Shown: positions 1-6,225 of the stretch, one piece after another | How the letters are laid out: each line of letters starts with the position of its first letter | Numbering within the stretch: the stretch's first letter is position 1 | Source of the DNA: Methylococcaceae bacterium | Lineage (GTDB): Bacteria > Pseudomonadota > Gammaproteobacteria > Methylococcales > Methylomonadaceae | Length of the DNA stretch: 18,289 bases | Assembly (NCBI GenBank): GCA_013138855.1 | Contig: WTBX01000407.1 | Coordinates: 1-18,289 of the forward strand | Direction of reading: 5' to 3' | Notes under the pieces: model-generated | What the model saw: the letters and a program-made list of their open reading frames with translations, nothing else | What the model was told of the DNA's origin: nothing | Database searches by the model: none | Made by a program: the position numbers and the translations under genes

Positions 1-1244
1 GTCATTGCCCAAATCACATCTTCCCATTTTCGCACATCGACATCTTCATCGACTACAATCACAAACTTGGTGTACATGAATTGACGCAAAAATGACCACG
101 TTCCTAACATCACTCGCTTGGCATGACCTGCATATTGTTTTTTCATAGAAATAACCGCCATGCGATAAGAACACCCCTCAGGCGGTAAATAAAAATCTAT
201 AATTTCAGGAAACTGTTTTTGCAGAATGGGAATGAAGACTTCATTCAATGCCACCCCTAAAATGGCAGGTTCATCAGGGGGTCTGCCTGTGTAAGTGCTG
301 TGATAAATAGGGGCTTGGCGTTGAGTGATTTTTTCAATCGTAAAAACAGGGAACTCATCGACTTCATTATAATAGCCAGTATGATCTCCAAAAGGCCCTT
401 CTGGCGCGGTTTCATTGGGATAGATAAAACCTTCAAACACAATTTCTGCACTAGCAGGGACTTGTAAATCACTCAGCAAACAATTTGCGACTTCAGTTTT
501 ACTGCCACGTAATAAACCTGCAAAAGCATATTCTGATAGAGAATCGGGAACAGGCGTTACTGCGCCTAAAATTGTTGCAGGATCTGCTCCTAAGGCAACG
601 GCTACAGGATAAGGTTTATCAGGGTATTTTTCCTGAAACTCCTTAAAATCCAAGGCTCCACCACGATGCGCCAACCAACGCATAATTACTTTATTTTTGC
701 CAATGACTTGCAGGCGATAAATGCCTAGATTTTGTCGTGCTTTATTAGGCCCTCTGGTAATCACTAACGGCCAAGTAATTAACGGTGCGGCATCCTCTGG
801 CCAGCAGGTTTGAATCGGGTAATCCGCTAAATCAATCTCATCACCTTCGCGAGTTAATTCCTGACAGGGAGGCGATTTAATCAGCTTCTGTCCCATATTT
901 AACACGCTTTTATAGACAGGCAATTTTTCCATCGCGTCTTTCAGGTCTTTAGGTGGCTCTGGCTCTTTTAAAACCGCTAATAATTCGCCAATTTCACGCA
1001 AAGCAGTGACCGATTCCGCGCCCATCCCCATTGCAACCCGATGCGGCGTGCCAAATAAATTTGCTAAGACAGGGATATTTGAGCCTTTAGGGTTCTCAAA
1101 CAATAAAGCAGGCCCTCCTTGCTTCAAGGTACGGTCGCAAATTTCGGTCATTTCCAACACAGGATCAACTTCGGCAGTAATGCGTTTTAATTCGCCTTGT
1201 TTTTCTAATTGCTTGATAAAATCACGCAGGTCTTTATATTTCAT
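1..1244 (-). CDS. ubiD: UbiD-family 4-hydroxy-3-polyprenylbenzoate decarboxylase (3' part outside window)
   Basis: Prenylated-FMN-dependent decarboxylase that removes the carboxyl group from 4-hydroxy-3-polyprenylbenzoate early in ubiquinone synthesis. Reading the minus strand from ATG at 1244-1242 gives MKYKDLRDFIKQLEKQGELK, the usual UbiD N-terminus. Further on are ETAPEGPFGDHTGYYNE (about 445-390), which carries the family's catalytic Glu and metal/cofactor-binding region, and VVDEDVDVRKWEDVIWAM at the window edge. 414 codons are visible with no stop; family members are near 490 residues, so roughly 75-80 C-terminal residues lie outside. The gene is divergent from the lipoprotein gene at 1486. 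No strong ribosome binding site is seen, but a perfect TATAAT lies about 40 bases upstream. Identity is secure. The prFMN synthase partner (UbiX) is not in view. Confidence 0.95.
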   Translation of the reverse strand, partial: MKYKDLRDFIKQLEKQGELKRITAEVDPVLEMTEICDRTLKQGGPALLFENPKGSNIPVLANLFGTPHRVAMGMGAESVTALREIGELLAVLKEPEPPKDLKDAMEKLPVYKSVLNMGQKLIKSPPCQELTREGDEIDLADYPIQTCWPEDAAPLITWPLVITRGPNKARQNLGIYRLQVIGKNKVIMRWLAHRGGALDFKEFQEKYPDKPYPVAVALGADPATILGAVTPVPDSLSEYAFAGLLRGSKTEVANCLLSDLQVPASAEIVFEGFIYPNETAPEGPFGDHTGYYNEVDEFPVFTIEKITQRQAPIYHSTYTGRPPDEPAILGVALNEVFIPILQKQFPEIIDFYLPPEGCSYRMAVISMKKQYAGHAKRVMLGTWSFLRQFMYTKFVIVVDEDVDVRKWEDVIWAM

Positions 1245-1280
1245 AATTTTATTATTATGCAGACTGTAAATAAAAGGAGC

Positions 1281-1307
1281 ATTATACAGCTAACAATAGG
1301 GAATCAA
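1281..1307 (-). promoter_or_regulatory. Candidate sigma-70 promoter for ubiD
   Basis: On the minus strand a perfect -10 box TATAAT (1286-1281) is preceded by TTGATT (1307-1302), which matches TTGACA at its first four bases. The spacer is 15 bp, shorter than the ideal 17. The implied transcript would start near 1274, leaving a leader of about 30 bases before the ubiD ATG. This is a sequence match only. Confidence 0.4.
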
Positions 1308-1353
1308 GGCTAAGTACTGTAATGAATTTAAAAGAAATACTCCCTACCTTCAT

Positions 1354-1382
1354 CAGAGCTTAAAACATCTTTTAAGCTTCTG
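1354..1382. promoter_or_regulatory. Dyad symmetry between ubiD and the repeat lipoprotein gene
   Basis: AGCTTAAAA and TTTTAAGCT (1357-1365 and 1370-1378) pair perfectly around the loop CATC. The stem extends on both sides to CAG/CTG with a single bulged A. The dyad lies in the 241-base divergent intergenic region, about 100 bases upstream of the lipoprotein start. It could be an operator or a transcript hairpin. There is no immediate T-run, so it is not a classical terminator. Confidence 0.4.
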
Positions 1383-1485
1383 CTTTTGTCATTAACTCTC
1401 AGTTTTTAAAATATATAAAGGTTCTGTTCAGGTAGTTAGGGTTATAAAAACAAACGTAGGAATCTTTTTTAGAGGACGTATTACT

Positions 1486-1956
1486 ATGAAAAAATATATT
1501 TTATTGATTATCAGCGTATTTCTTATTTCTGGTTGCGCGATTAGACCCGTTTCAAGGGTGCATCACGATCATTCTGACGATAGGTATTACAATGAAAGTG
1601 AGCATTACAACAAAAAAAGAGATTACAGCGACCATAAAGACAATCGCTACAACAAAGCAAAAGATTACCGCTACAACAAAGTAAAGGATTATCGAAAACA
1701 CAAAGATAATCGTTATAACAAAGTAAAAGATTACCGCGACCACAAAGACAATCGTTACAACAAAGTAAAGGATTATCGAAAACACAAAGATAATCGCTAC
1801 AACAAAGTCAAAGATTACCGAAAAAACAAAGACAGTCGCTACAACAAAGTAAAAGATTACCGCGATCACCAAGATAGTCGTTATAACAAAGTAAAAGATT
1901 ACCGAAAGGATAAAAATAGTCGTTACAACAAAGTAAAAGACTACGATAATGACTAA
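1486..1956 (+). CDS. Lipoprotein with tandem 14-residue charged/tyrosine repeats
   Basis: A 156-residue predicted lipoprotein that I do not recognise. Residues 1-16 form a short signal peptide ending in the lipobox ISGC, with C17 the acylated cysteine. After a His/Asp-rich stretch (26-45), residues 46-151 are seven copies of a 14-residue unit, consensus DYRKHKDNRYNKVK, with one 8-residue truncated copy (60-67) between the first and second full units. The units are rich in Lys, Arg, Asp, Tyr and Asn, have almost no hydrophobic residues apart from Val and Tyr, and contain no Cys. The mature part is therefore probably extended or disordered, basic and surface-facing; binding to an anionic polymer is only a guess. 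AGAGGA (1471-1476) gives a plausible ribosome binding site. The leader resembles that of the small lipoprotein at 2277 (GCAIRPVS versus GCTVRPPS), suggesting shared ancestry of the N-termini. Confidence 0.8.
   Translation: MKKYILLIISVFLISGCAIRPVSRVHHDHSDDRYYNESEHYNKKRDYSDHKDNRYNKAKDYRYNKVKDYRKHKDNRYNKVKDYRDHKDNRYNKVKDYRKHKDNRYNKVKDYRKNKDSRYNKVKDYRDHQDSRYNKVKDYRKDKNSRYNKVKDYDND
1621..1938 (+). repeat. Tandem 42-bp repeats encoding the 14-residue units
   Basis: Full 42-bp units start at 1621, 1687, 1729, 1771, 1813, 1855 and 1897; a 24-bp partial unit occupies 1663-1686. The units at 1687 and 1771 are nearly identical to each other and less like the unit between them, which suggests an 84-bp duplication as one expansion step. 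All length differences are multiples of three, so the reading frame is kept. The array lies wholly within the lipoprotein gene. Confidence 0.9.
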
Positions 1957-1988
1957 GTCGTTGAAATTTTAATATTAAAAATGGCTTT

Positions 1989-2079
1989 TTAAAGCGGGAC
2001 AAAAAACTGTCAGCTTTTTTTGTACTTTTAAGTCGCTTAAAGACTTGTCAGTTTTTTACGTCGAGTTGTCCCGCCTTAA
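1989..2079. repeat. 91-bp nested palindromic element
   Basis: Outer arms TTAAAGCGGGACAA (1989-2002) and TTGTCCCGCCTTAA (2066-2079) pair at 13 of 14 positions. Inside them AAAAAACTG (2001-2009) pairs with CAGTTTTTT (2049-2057), and a central hairpin TTTAAG-TCG-CTTAAA lies at the middle. GTCAG followed by a T-run occurs in both halves. The element begins 32 bases after the repeat-lipoprotein stop, so it could end that transcript in either direction, or be a small mobile palindrome. Only one copy is seen here. The gene-free stretch 1957-2276 holds this element, the hairpin at 2083-2114 and AT-rich sequence with a 7-bp dyad AGCTTTT/AAAAGCT (2208-2242). Confidence 0.6.
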
Positions 2080-2082
2080 GTT

Positions 2083-2114
2083 GATAGTTGGTAAGTGAAT
2101 ACTTAAAAACTATC
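2083..2114. other. Hairpin downstream of the nested palindrome
   Basis: GATAGTT (2083-2089) pairs with AACTATC (2108-2114). An inner stem TAAGT/ACTTA closes a GAAT loop, separated from the outer stem by a 2x2 internal loop (GG/AA). It has no T-run. It may be part of the leader or 3' region around the two small lipoprotein genes; no function can be assigned. Confidence 0.4.
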
Positions 2115-2276
2115 TATTAAGTTAGAGGGTAAGGTTTTGTGATATTGTCGTAAAAATCGTTTAAAAAAACATTCATTTAAATAATAGTATGTTAAATTTA
2201 CGAGGATAGCTTTTTGAAATATATTACTTTTTAATAAAAGCTTAACTTTATATATCAATATTAATTAGGTATTACC

Positions 2277-2465
2277 ATGAAAAATTCTCTTTTATTAATC
2301 ACTTGCACATTACTTTTTGCAGGCTGTACTGTTAGACCCCCGTCTATAGCGATAGAGTCACCCATTAAGATTCATACCGATGATGTTATAGAGTATGATG
2401 ACGGTCACAAACACAAAAACAAACGTTTTTGTCCACCAGGGCAAGCAAAAAAAGGTAACTGTTAG
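2277..2465 (+). CDS. Small lipoprotein with Cys-flanked C-terminal tail
   Basis: A 62-residue predicted lipoprotein, not recognised as a named family. The signal peptide (1-16) ends in the lipobox FAGC with C17. The mature protein is about 46 residues: a short acidic/mixed segment, a Lys/His-rich stretch, and the ending FCPPGQAKKGNC with two cysteines ten residues apart that could form a disulfide in the periplasm. Similar CPPGxAKKG-type tails occur, as I recall, in short proteobacterial envelope proteins of unknown role. Residues after the lipid Cys (TVRPPS) echo the neighbour at 1486 (AIRPVS). AGG lies about 6 bases before the ATG. The gene is small, but the lipobox and tail make it a credible coding sequence. 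Confidence 0.65.
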   Translation: MKNSLLLITCTLLFAGCTVRPPSIAIESPIKIHTDDVIEYDDGHKHKNKRFCPPGQAKKGNC

Positions 2466-2530
2466 TTTTAAGTCTTTTTCAGCTTAAAACAGAACAATTT
2501 AACAGCTAGCATTTTTTAACATTCATAACG

Positions 2531-2570
2531 GCTAAGTATCAGGAAATTGTCATATTCTCTGATACTTAGC
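2531..2570. other. Perfect 12-bp stem-loop ahead of the ABC permease operon
   Basis: GCTAAGTATCAG (2531-2542) pairs exactly with CTGATACTTAGC (2559-2570) across a 16-base loop. It lies between the small lipoprotein stop (2465) and the first permease ATG (2613), followed by a C-rich then T-rich stretch (2573-2599). It could terminate the lipoprotein transcript or structure the permease leader. It covers the possible TTG start at 2547, which argues against that start. Confidence 0.55.
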
Positions 2571-2612
2571 TACATCCTCCTCCCCCCTCTTTTTATTTCA
2601 GTTCTGTGTTCA

Positions 2613-3584
2613 ATGATAAACTACATTATTCGTCGATTTTTATACGCGCTACCCTTATTAATGGGCGTTAATATCTTAACTTTTGTACTGTTTTTTATCG
2701 TCAATAGCCCAGACGACATGGCTCGTATGCAGTTAGGACAAAAACACGTCACCCAGCAAGCCGTTGATAACTGGAAACAACAACGCGGTTATGATTTACC
2801 ATTACTGTGGAATTCCAAGTCCGAAAACCCTGCTACCGAAACTATTTTTTATAAAAAGTCTATGGGGCTATTTGTGTTTAATTTTGGTATTTCAGACAGC
2901 GGGCGCAACATTAAAAGTGACATCAAACAGCGGATGTGGCCAAGTTTAGCGGTCGCATTGCCCTCTTTAATTGTCGGTTTATTAGTGAATATTTCGGTAG
3001 CGTTGCTAATGGTGTTATTTCGCAATAGTTATATTGAATTTAGCAGTATTGTATTATGCGTGGTATTAATGTCGATTTCGTCCTTGTTTTATATCATCGG
3101 GGGGCAATTTTTAGTGGGGAAATTGCTCAGGTTGGTTCCGATTTCAGGGTATGACACAGGGCTTAATGCGGTTAAGTTTTTAATCTTACCTGTATTAATT
3201 GCGGTAGTTGCTGGAATAGGTTCAGGTGCGAGATGGTATCGCACTTTATTTCTGGAAGAAGTCGAAAAAGATTATGTGCGTACTGCTAGAGCAAAAGGGT
3301 TGACGGAAACCCAAGTGTTATTTAAACATGTATTGAGAAATGCTCTAATTCCAATTTTGACAGGTGTTGTCGTTGTGTTGCCGCTGTTATTTATGGGGAG
3401 TTTGATTACTGAATCTTTTTTTAGCATACCGGGTTTAGGCAGTTATACCATTGATGCGATTAACCGACAGGATTTTGCCATCGTGCGTTCGATGGTGTTT
3501 TTAGGTTCAGTGCTATATATCATAGGTTTATTGATGACAGATATTTCCTATACCTTAGTTGACCCGCGAGTGAGGTTGTCATAA
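2613..3584 (+). CDS. ABC transporter permease, OppB/DppB type
   Basis: Inner-membrane permease subunit of a peptide/nickel-type ABC importer. Starting at ATG 2613 the protein is 323 residues and begins MINYIIRRFLYALPLLMGV, the standard OppB/DppB N-terminus with TM1 at about 10-30. A soluble segment follows (about 31-108), then a cluster of membrane helices from about 111. The cytoplasmic EAA loop that contacts the ATPase is at 220-248 (DYVRTARAKGLTETQVLFKH). The family ending DISYTLVDPRVR is at 310-321. A TTG at 2547 would add 22 residues, but it lies in a perfect hairpin and makes an atypical N-terminus, so I prefer the ATG although its ribosome binding site is weak. The stop overlaps the next gene's ATG by one base (TAATG), indicating translational coupling. 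Substrate is unknown. Confidence 0.9.
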   Translation: MINYIIRRFLYALPLLMGVNILTFVLFFIVNSPDDMARMQLGQKHVTQQAVDNWKQQRGYDLPLLWNSKSENPATETIFYKKSMGLFVFNFGISDSGRNIKSDIKQRMWPSLAVALPSLIVGLLVNISVALLMVLFRNSYIEFSSIVLCVVLMSISSLFYIIGGQFLVGKLLRLVPISGYDTGLNAVKFLILPVLIAVVAGIGSGARWYRTLFLEEVEKDYVRTARAKGLTETQVLFKHVLRNALIPILTGVVVVLPLLFMGSLITESFFSIPGLGSYTIDAINRQDFAIVRSMVFLGSVLYIIGLLMTDISYTLVDPRVRLS

Positions 3585-5041
3585 TGGTGATTCTATGGAC
3601 AGACGCGCTGATTTATTTATTAATATTCGCAATAATCGGATTAAGTTTTTATCTAGGAAGAAAGCCGCAATTAAAAAGACCTTTACAACAAATCGGCAAT
3701 AGTAAAGCGGGGATGTTGTCGTTAGTTATTTTATTATTTTTTATGATGATTGGTTTACTCGACTCAATTCATTTTAAATCGAATGAAAGTAGTGCGAAAC
3801 CTATTATCAGTGTGCTGGATTATTGGGCAACGCCTTTAAGAATAACAGGCGAAAAAACCTATTCAGCCCCGTTTGCAACCCATCTTTTTAATAAAGAAAA
3901 TATTGTTTTGGATGATGGACGCAAACTTTGGGAATATCCACGTTTACAATATGGTGGCGCACATTTAAAAAATCCTGAAACGGAAAAATTAACTGATATT
4001 TTTCTTAAAGCCAGTATTGGCTTTATCAAAGGAATCGCATTATTCGCATTTATTATTATTTTATCTTTAATCCCCGCTATAAAAAAATACTTAATAGTTC
4101 CCACGCTCCCGCGTGGGAATTCATCAAAGGACGCTCCAGCGTCCCGTGATGCGGGAGCGTCACAAACTACATTCCCACGCGGGAACGTGGGAACGATTAT
4201 TACTCAGGCTTTGATGAAAAATAGCACCATGAAAGCTGTATGGCTTTTAGTGTTTTTTTTAATTTCCATCACTTATATGCTGATTGAATTATCGGCCTAT
4301 TATCATATTCTAGGTACAGATAAAGTCGGTGAAGACGTATTTTATCAAGCCATAAAAAGCATCCGCACAGGGCTAGTCATCGGCTCATTAACCACCCTAA
4401 TCATGCTACCGTTAGCAATTACTTTCGGCATCATGGCAGGATTTTTTCGTGGTTGGGTTGATGATGTTATTCAATATGTCTATACCACCTTAAATTCCAT
4501 TCCTAGCGTGTTATTAATTGCAGCCTCAATTTTGATGGTGCAAGTTTATATGGCAAATCACCAACAAGAATTCACCAGCCTATTAGTTCGTGCCGATATG
4601 CGTTTATTATTTTTATGTATAATTTTAGGCGTTACTAGTTGGACGGGACTTTGCCGCTTATTACGCGCTGAAACTCTAAAATTAAGAGAAATGGAATATG
4701 TACAAGCCGCACAAGCCTTAGGTGTAAAACGCAGCATGATTTTATTCCGTCATATTTTGCCAAACGTAATGCACATTGTGTTAATTTCCGTAGTATTGGA
4801 TTTCAGCTCCCTAGTGCTTGCTGAAGCCGTTCTTTCCTATATCAACATCGGCGTAGACCCGACAACTTACAGTTGGGGTAACATGATTAATGGCGCACGT
4901 TTAGAAATGGCGAGAGAGCCAGTAGTTTGGTGGTCATTAAGTGCCTCTTTTGTATTTATGTTTACTTTAGTGTTGGCTGCCAATCTCTTTGCCGACTCAG
5001 TCAGAGATGCCTTTGATCCTAGGCGAGCGCAACTAAATTAA
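3584..5041 (+). CDS. ABC transporter permease, OppC/DppC type, with in-frame palindromic insertion
   Basis: Second permease of the pair, 485 residues, against roughly 300-350 for ordinary OppC/DppC proteins. Hydrophobic segments lie at about 8-25, 43-60 and 147-166. A soluble domain lies between the second and third (about 61-145, containing WEYPRLQYGGAHL). The canonical permease core runs from about 218 to the end, with the EAA loop EYVQAAQALGVKRSMILFRH at 371-390 and the closing motif DSVRDAFDPR at 471-480. Residues 172-204 are encoded by a palindromic repeat and have no place in the family fold. They join helix 3 to the core as a Pro/Gly/Ser/Asp-rich linker. No ATP-binding or solute-binding gene accompanies the pair here, so those subunits must be encoded elsewhere or be shared. 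The extended N-terminal domain recalls YejE-like large permeases, but I cannot assign a substrate. Confidence 0.9.
   Translation: MVILWTDALIYLLIFAIIGLSFYLGRKPQLKRPLQQIGNSKAGMLSLVILLFFMMIGLLDSIHFKSNESSAKPIISVLDYWATPLRITGEKTYSAPFATHLFNKENIVLDDGRKLWEYPRLQYGGAHLKNPETEKLTDIFLKASIGFIKGIALFAFIIILSLIPAIKKYLIVPTLPRGNSSKDAPASRDAGASQTTFPRGNVGTIITQALMKNSTMKAVWLLVFFLISITYMLIELSAYYHILGTDKVGEDVFYQAIKSIRTGLVIGSLTTLIMLPLAITFGIMAGFFRGWVDDVIQYVYTTLNSIPSVLLIAASILMVQVYMANHQQEFTSLLVRADMRLLFLCIILGVTSWTGLCRLLRAETLKLREMEYVQAAQALGVKRSMILFRHILPNVMHIVLISVVLDFSSLVLAEAVLSYINIGVDPTTYSWGNMINGARLEMAREPVVWWSLSASFVFMFTLVLAANLFADSVRDAFDPRRAQLN
4097..4194. repeat. ~98-bp palindromic element inside a coding sequence
   Basis: Three linked hairpins: TTCCCACGC/GCGTGGGAA near the left end, GACGCTCC/GGAGCGTC in the middle (with an inner GGACGCT/AGCGTCC), and TTCCCACG/CGTGGGAA at the right. 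The outer ends GTTCCCACG and CGTGGGAAC are inverted copies of each other. The element is visibly more GC-rich than the flanking gene. No clear target duplication is visible. The permease frame stays open through it, giving about 33 extra codons. Sequences of the type GTTCCCACGC...GCGTGGGAA are, as I recall, dispersed repeats in several gammaproteobacteria. Confidence 0.8.
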
Positions 5042-5072
5042 TGACTGATATTACGCATAGAAGAGTAACATC

Positions 5073-5175
5073 GTAAGTGTTCAGTCCCCCTCTTAAAAAA
5101 AGAGGGGTTAGGGGAGATTTTATTAAATAAATCCCCCTCAATCCCCCTTTTCCAAAGGGGGAGGTGAATACTTAC
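5073..5175. mobile_element. 103-bp MITE-like element, copy 1, with 8-bp target duplication
   Basis: Ends GTAAGTGTTCA and TGAATACTTAC are inverted repeats at 10 of 11 positions. The perfect direct repeat GTAACATC flanks it (5065-5072 and 5176-5183), as expected of a target-site duplication. The interior has two strong hairpins (CCCCTCTT/AAGAGGGG and CCCCCTTT/AAAGGGGG) and no open frame of note, so it must be moved by a transposase supplied in trans. A GTAA terminus with 8-bp duplications fits the IS66 family, but no IS66 gene is in view. It sits between the convergent permease and pyrD genes, where its hairpins could act as a two-way terminator. A second copy in opposite orientation is at 11016-11118. 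Confidence 0.88.
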
Positions 5176-5193
5176 GTAACATCAGTTATCTAA

Positions 5194-6207
5194 TTATTTA
5201 TTTTGTAATATCTCATCAAGCAACTTAGGGCCTTTATAAATCAAACCGCTGTAGATTTGCACTAAGCTCGCGCCAGCATCCATTTTTTCTTGAGCATCTG
5301 CCGCACTGAGAATACCTCCCGCTGCAATAATAGGCGTATTCCCGTTTAATTCATCCGCTAAGGCTTTTACCACATAAGTCGATTTTTCTTTAACAGGTGC
5401 GCCACTTAAACCGCCCGCTTCCTTAGCTAAAGGATGTCCTTTAATCATTTCACGATCTACCGTCGTATTCGTCGCAATCACCCCATCAATAGAAAATTCT
5501 GTTAATAATTTAGCAATATGTTTGATTTGCTCATCATTTAAATCAGGTGCGATTTTTACCACTAATGGCACATAACGCCCTTGTCGTTTTTCCAATACTA
5601 ATTGCTCTTCTTTCAACGAAGATAACAGTTTCTTAATTTCATCACCTTGCTGCAATTGACGTAGGTTTTTGGTATTCGGCGAAGAAATATTAATCGTAAT
5701 ATAACTCGCATGAGCATAACTTTTACGCAAGCCAATTAAATAATCTAAACCTGCATCTTCTATCGCGGTATCAAAATTCTTACCGATATTTATTCCTAAA
5801 ATACCTTTATAAGTGCTTTGTTTGACTTGATTTACTAAATGTTCAACGCCTAAATTATTAAAGCCCATGCGATTAATAATCGCTTGATGTTCTGGGAGTC
5901 TAAATAAACGTGGCTTAGGATTTCCCGCTTGAGGTCTAGGCGTAACCGTACCAATTTCAATAAAACCGAAACCTAAGGCAGCAAGTCCTTCTATATAGTC
6001 GCCATTTTTATCTAAACCTGCGGCAAGTCCGACAGGGTTTTTAAAATTCAAGCCCATTACGGTGACAGGTTGATCGCTATTACTAGCCGCAGATAGTTTT
6101 GATAGCCCTGTTTGCTCAGATAATTTTAATAATTTTAAAGTGAGGTTGTGAGCCGTTTCAGGATCAAGACTGAATAAGGCGGGTTTTAATAAAAGATAAG
6201 GGTTCAT
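5194..6207 (-). CDS. pyrD: Dihydroorotate dehydrogenase (quinone), class 2
   Basis: Oxidises dihydroorotate to orotate in pyrimidine synthesis, passing electrons through FMN to membrane ubiquinone. The length of 337 residues matches the E. coli enzyme (336). The N-terminal helical stretch (1-40) is the class 2 membrane/quinone-binding extension. FMN-barrel motifs are NPVGLAAGLDKNG (57-69), IGTVTPRPQAGNPKPRLFRL (85-104), NISSPNT (173-179) with catalytic Ser175, ATNTT (245-249), GGLSG (265-269) and AAGGI (295-299). It lies 18 bp after the thiO stop on the same strand, so the two are probably co-transcribed. No good Shine-Dalgarno precedes the ATG, which fits translation as a downstream operon gene. 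The gene converges on the ABC permeases, with the MITE-like element in between. Confidence 0.97.
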   Translation of the reverse strand: MNPYLLLKPALFSLDPETAHNLTLKLLKLSEQTGLSKLSAASNSDQPVTVMGLNFKNPVGLAAGLDKNGDYIEGLAALGFGFIEIGTVTPRPQAGNPKPRLFRLPEHQAIINRMGFNNLGVEHLVNQVKQSTYKGILGINIGKNFDTAIEDAGLDYLIGLRKSYAHASYITINISSPNTKNLRQLQQGDEIKKLLSSLKEEQLVLEKRQGRYVPLVVKIAPDLNDEQIKHIAKLLTEFSIDGVIATNTTVDREMIKGHPLAKEAGGLSGAPVKEKSTYVVKALADELNGNTPIIAAGGILSAADAQEKMDAGASLVQIYSGLIYKGPKLLDEILQNK

Positions 6208-6225
6208 AGCTTATAGATTGAGTAA

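Noticed and set aside
1006..1269. Plus-strand open frame opposite ubiD
   Set aside because: It lies antisense to the conserved ubiD N-terminus and has no recognisable protein features.
1621..1938. Regularly spaced repeats that might be taken for a CRISPR array
   Set aside because: The repeats are directly tandem with no spacers, are multiples of three bases, and lie inside a lipoprotein reading frame.
1552..2002. Overlapping minus-strand open frames across the repeat lipoprotein
   Set aside because: They are shadows of the tandem repeat, lack signals of their own, and translate to low-complexity hydrophobic repeats such as FVVAIIFVFS.
1989..2079. Integron attC site
   Set aside because: No GTTRRRY/RYYYAAC core sites at the ends, and no integrase or cassette array in view.
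2091..2105. GTGAATACTTA resembles the right end of the 103-bp mobile element
   Set aside because: Only 11 bases match, there is no remaining element body, and the bases are explained by the local hairpin at 2083-2114.
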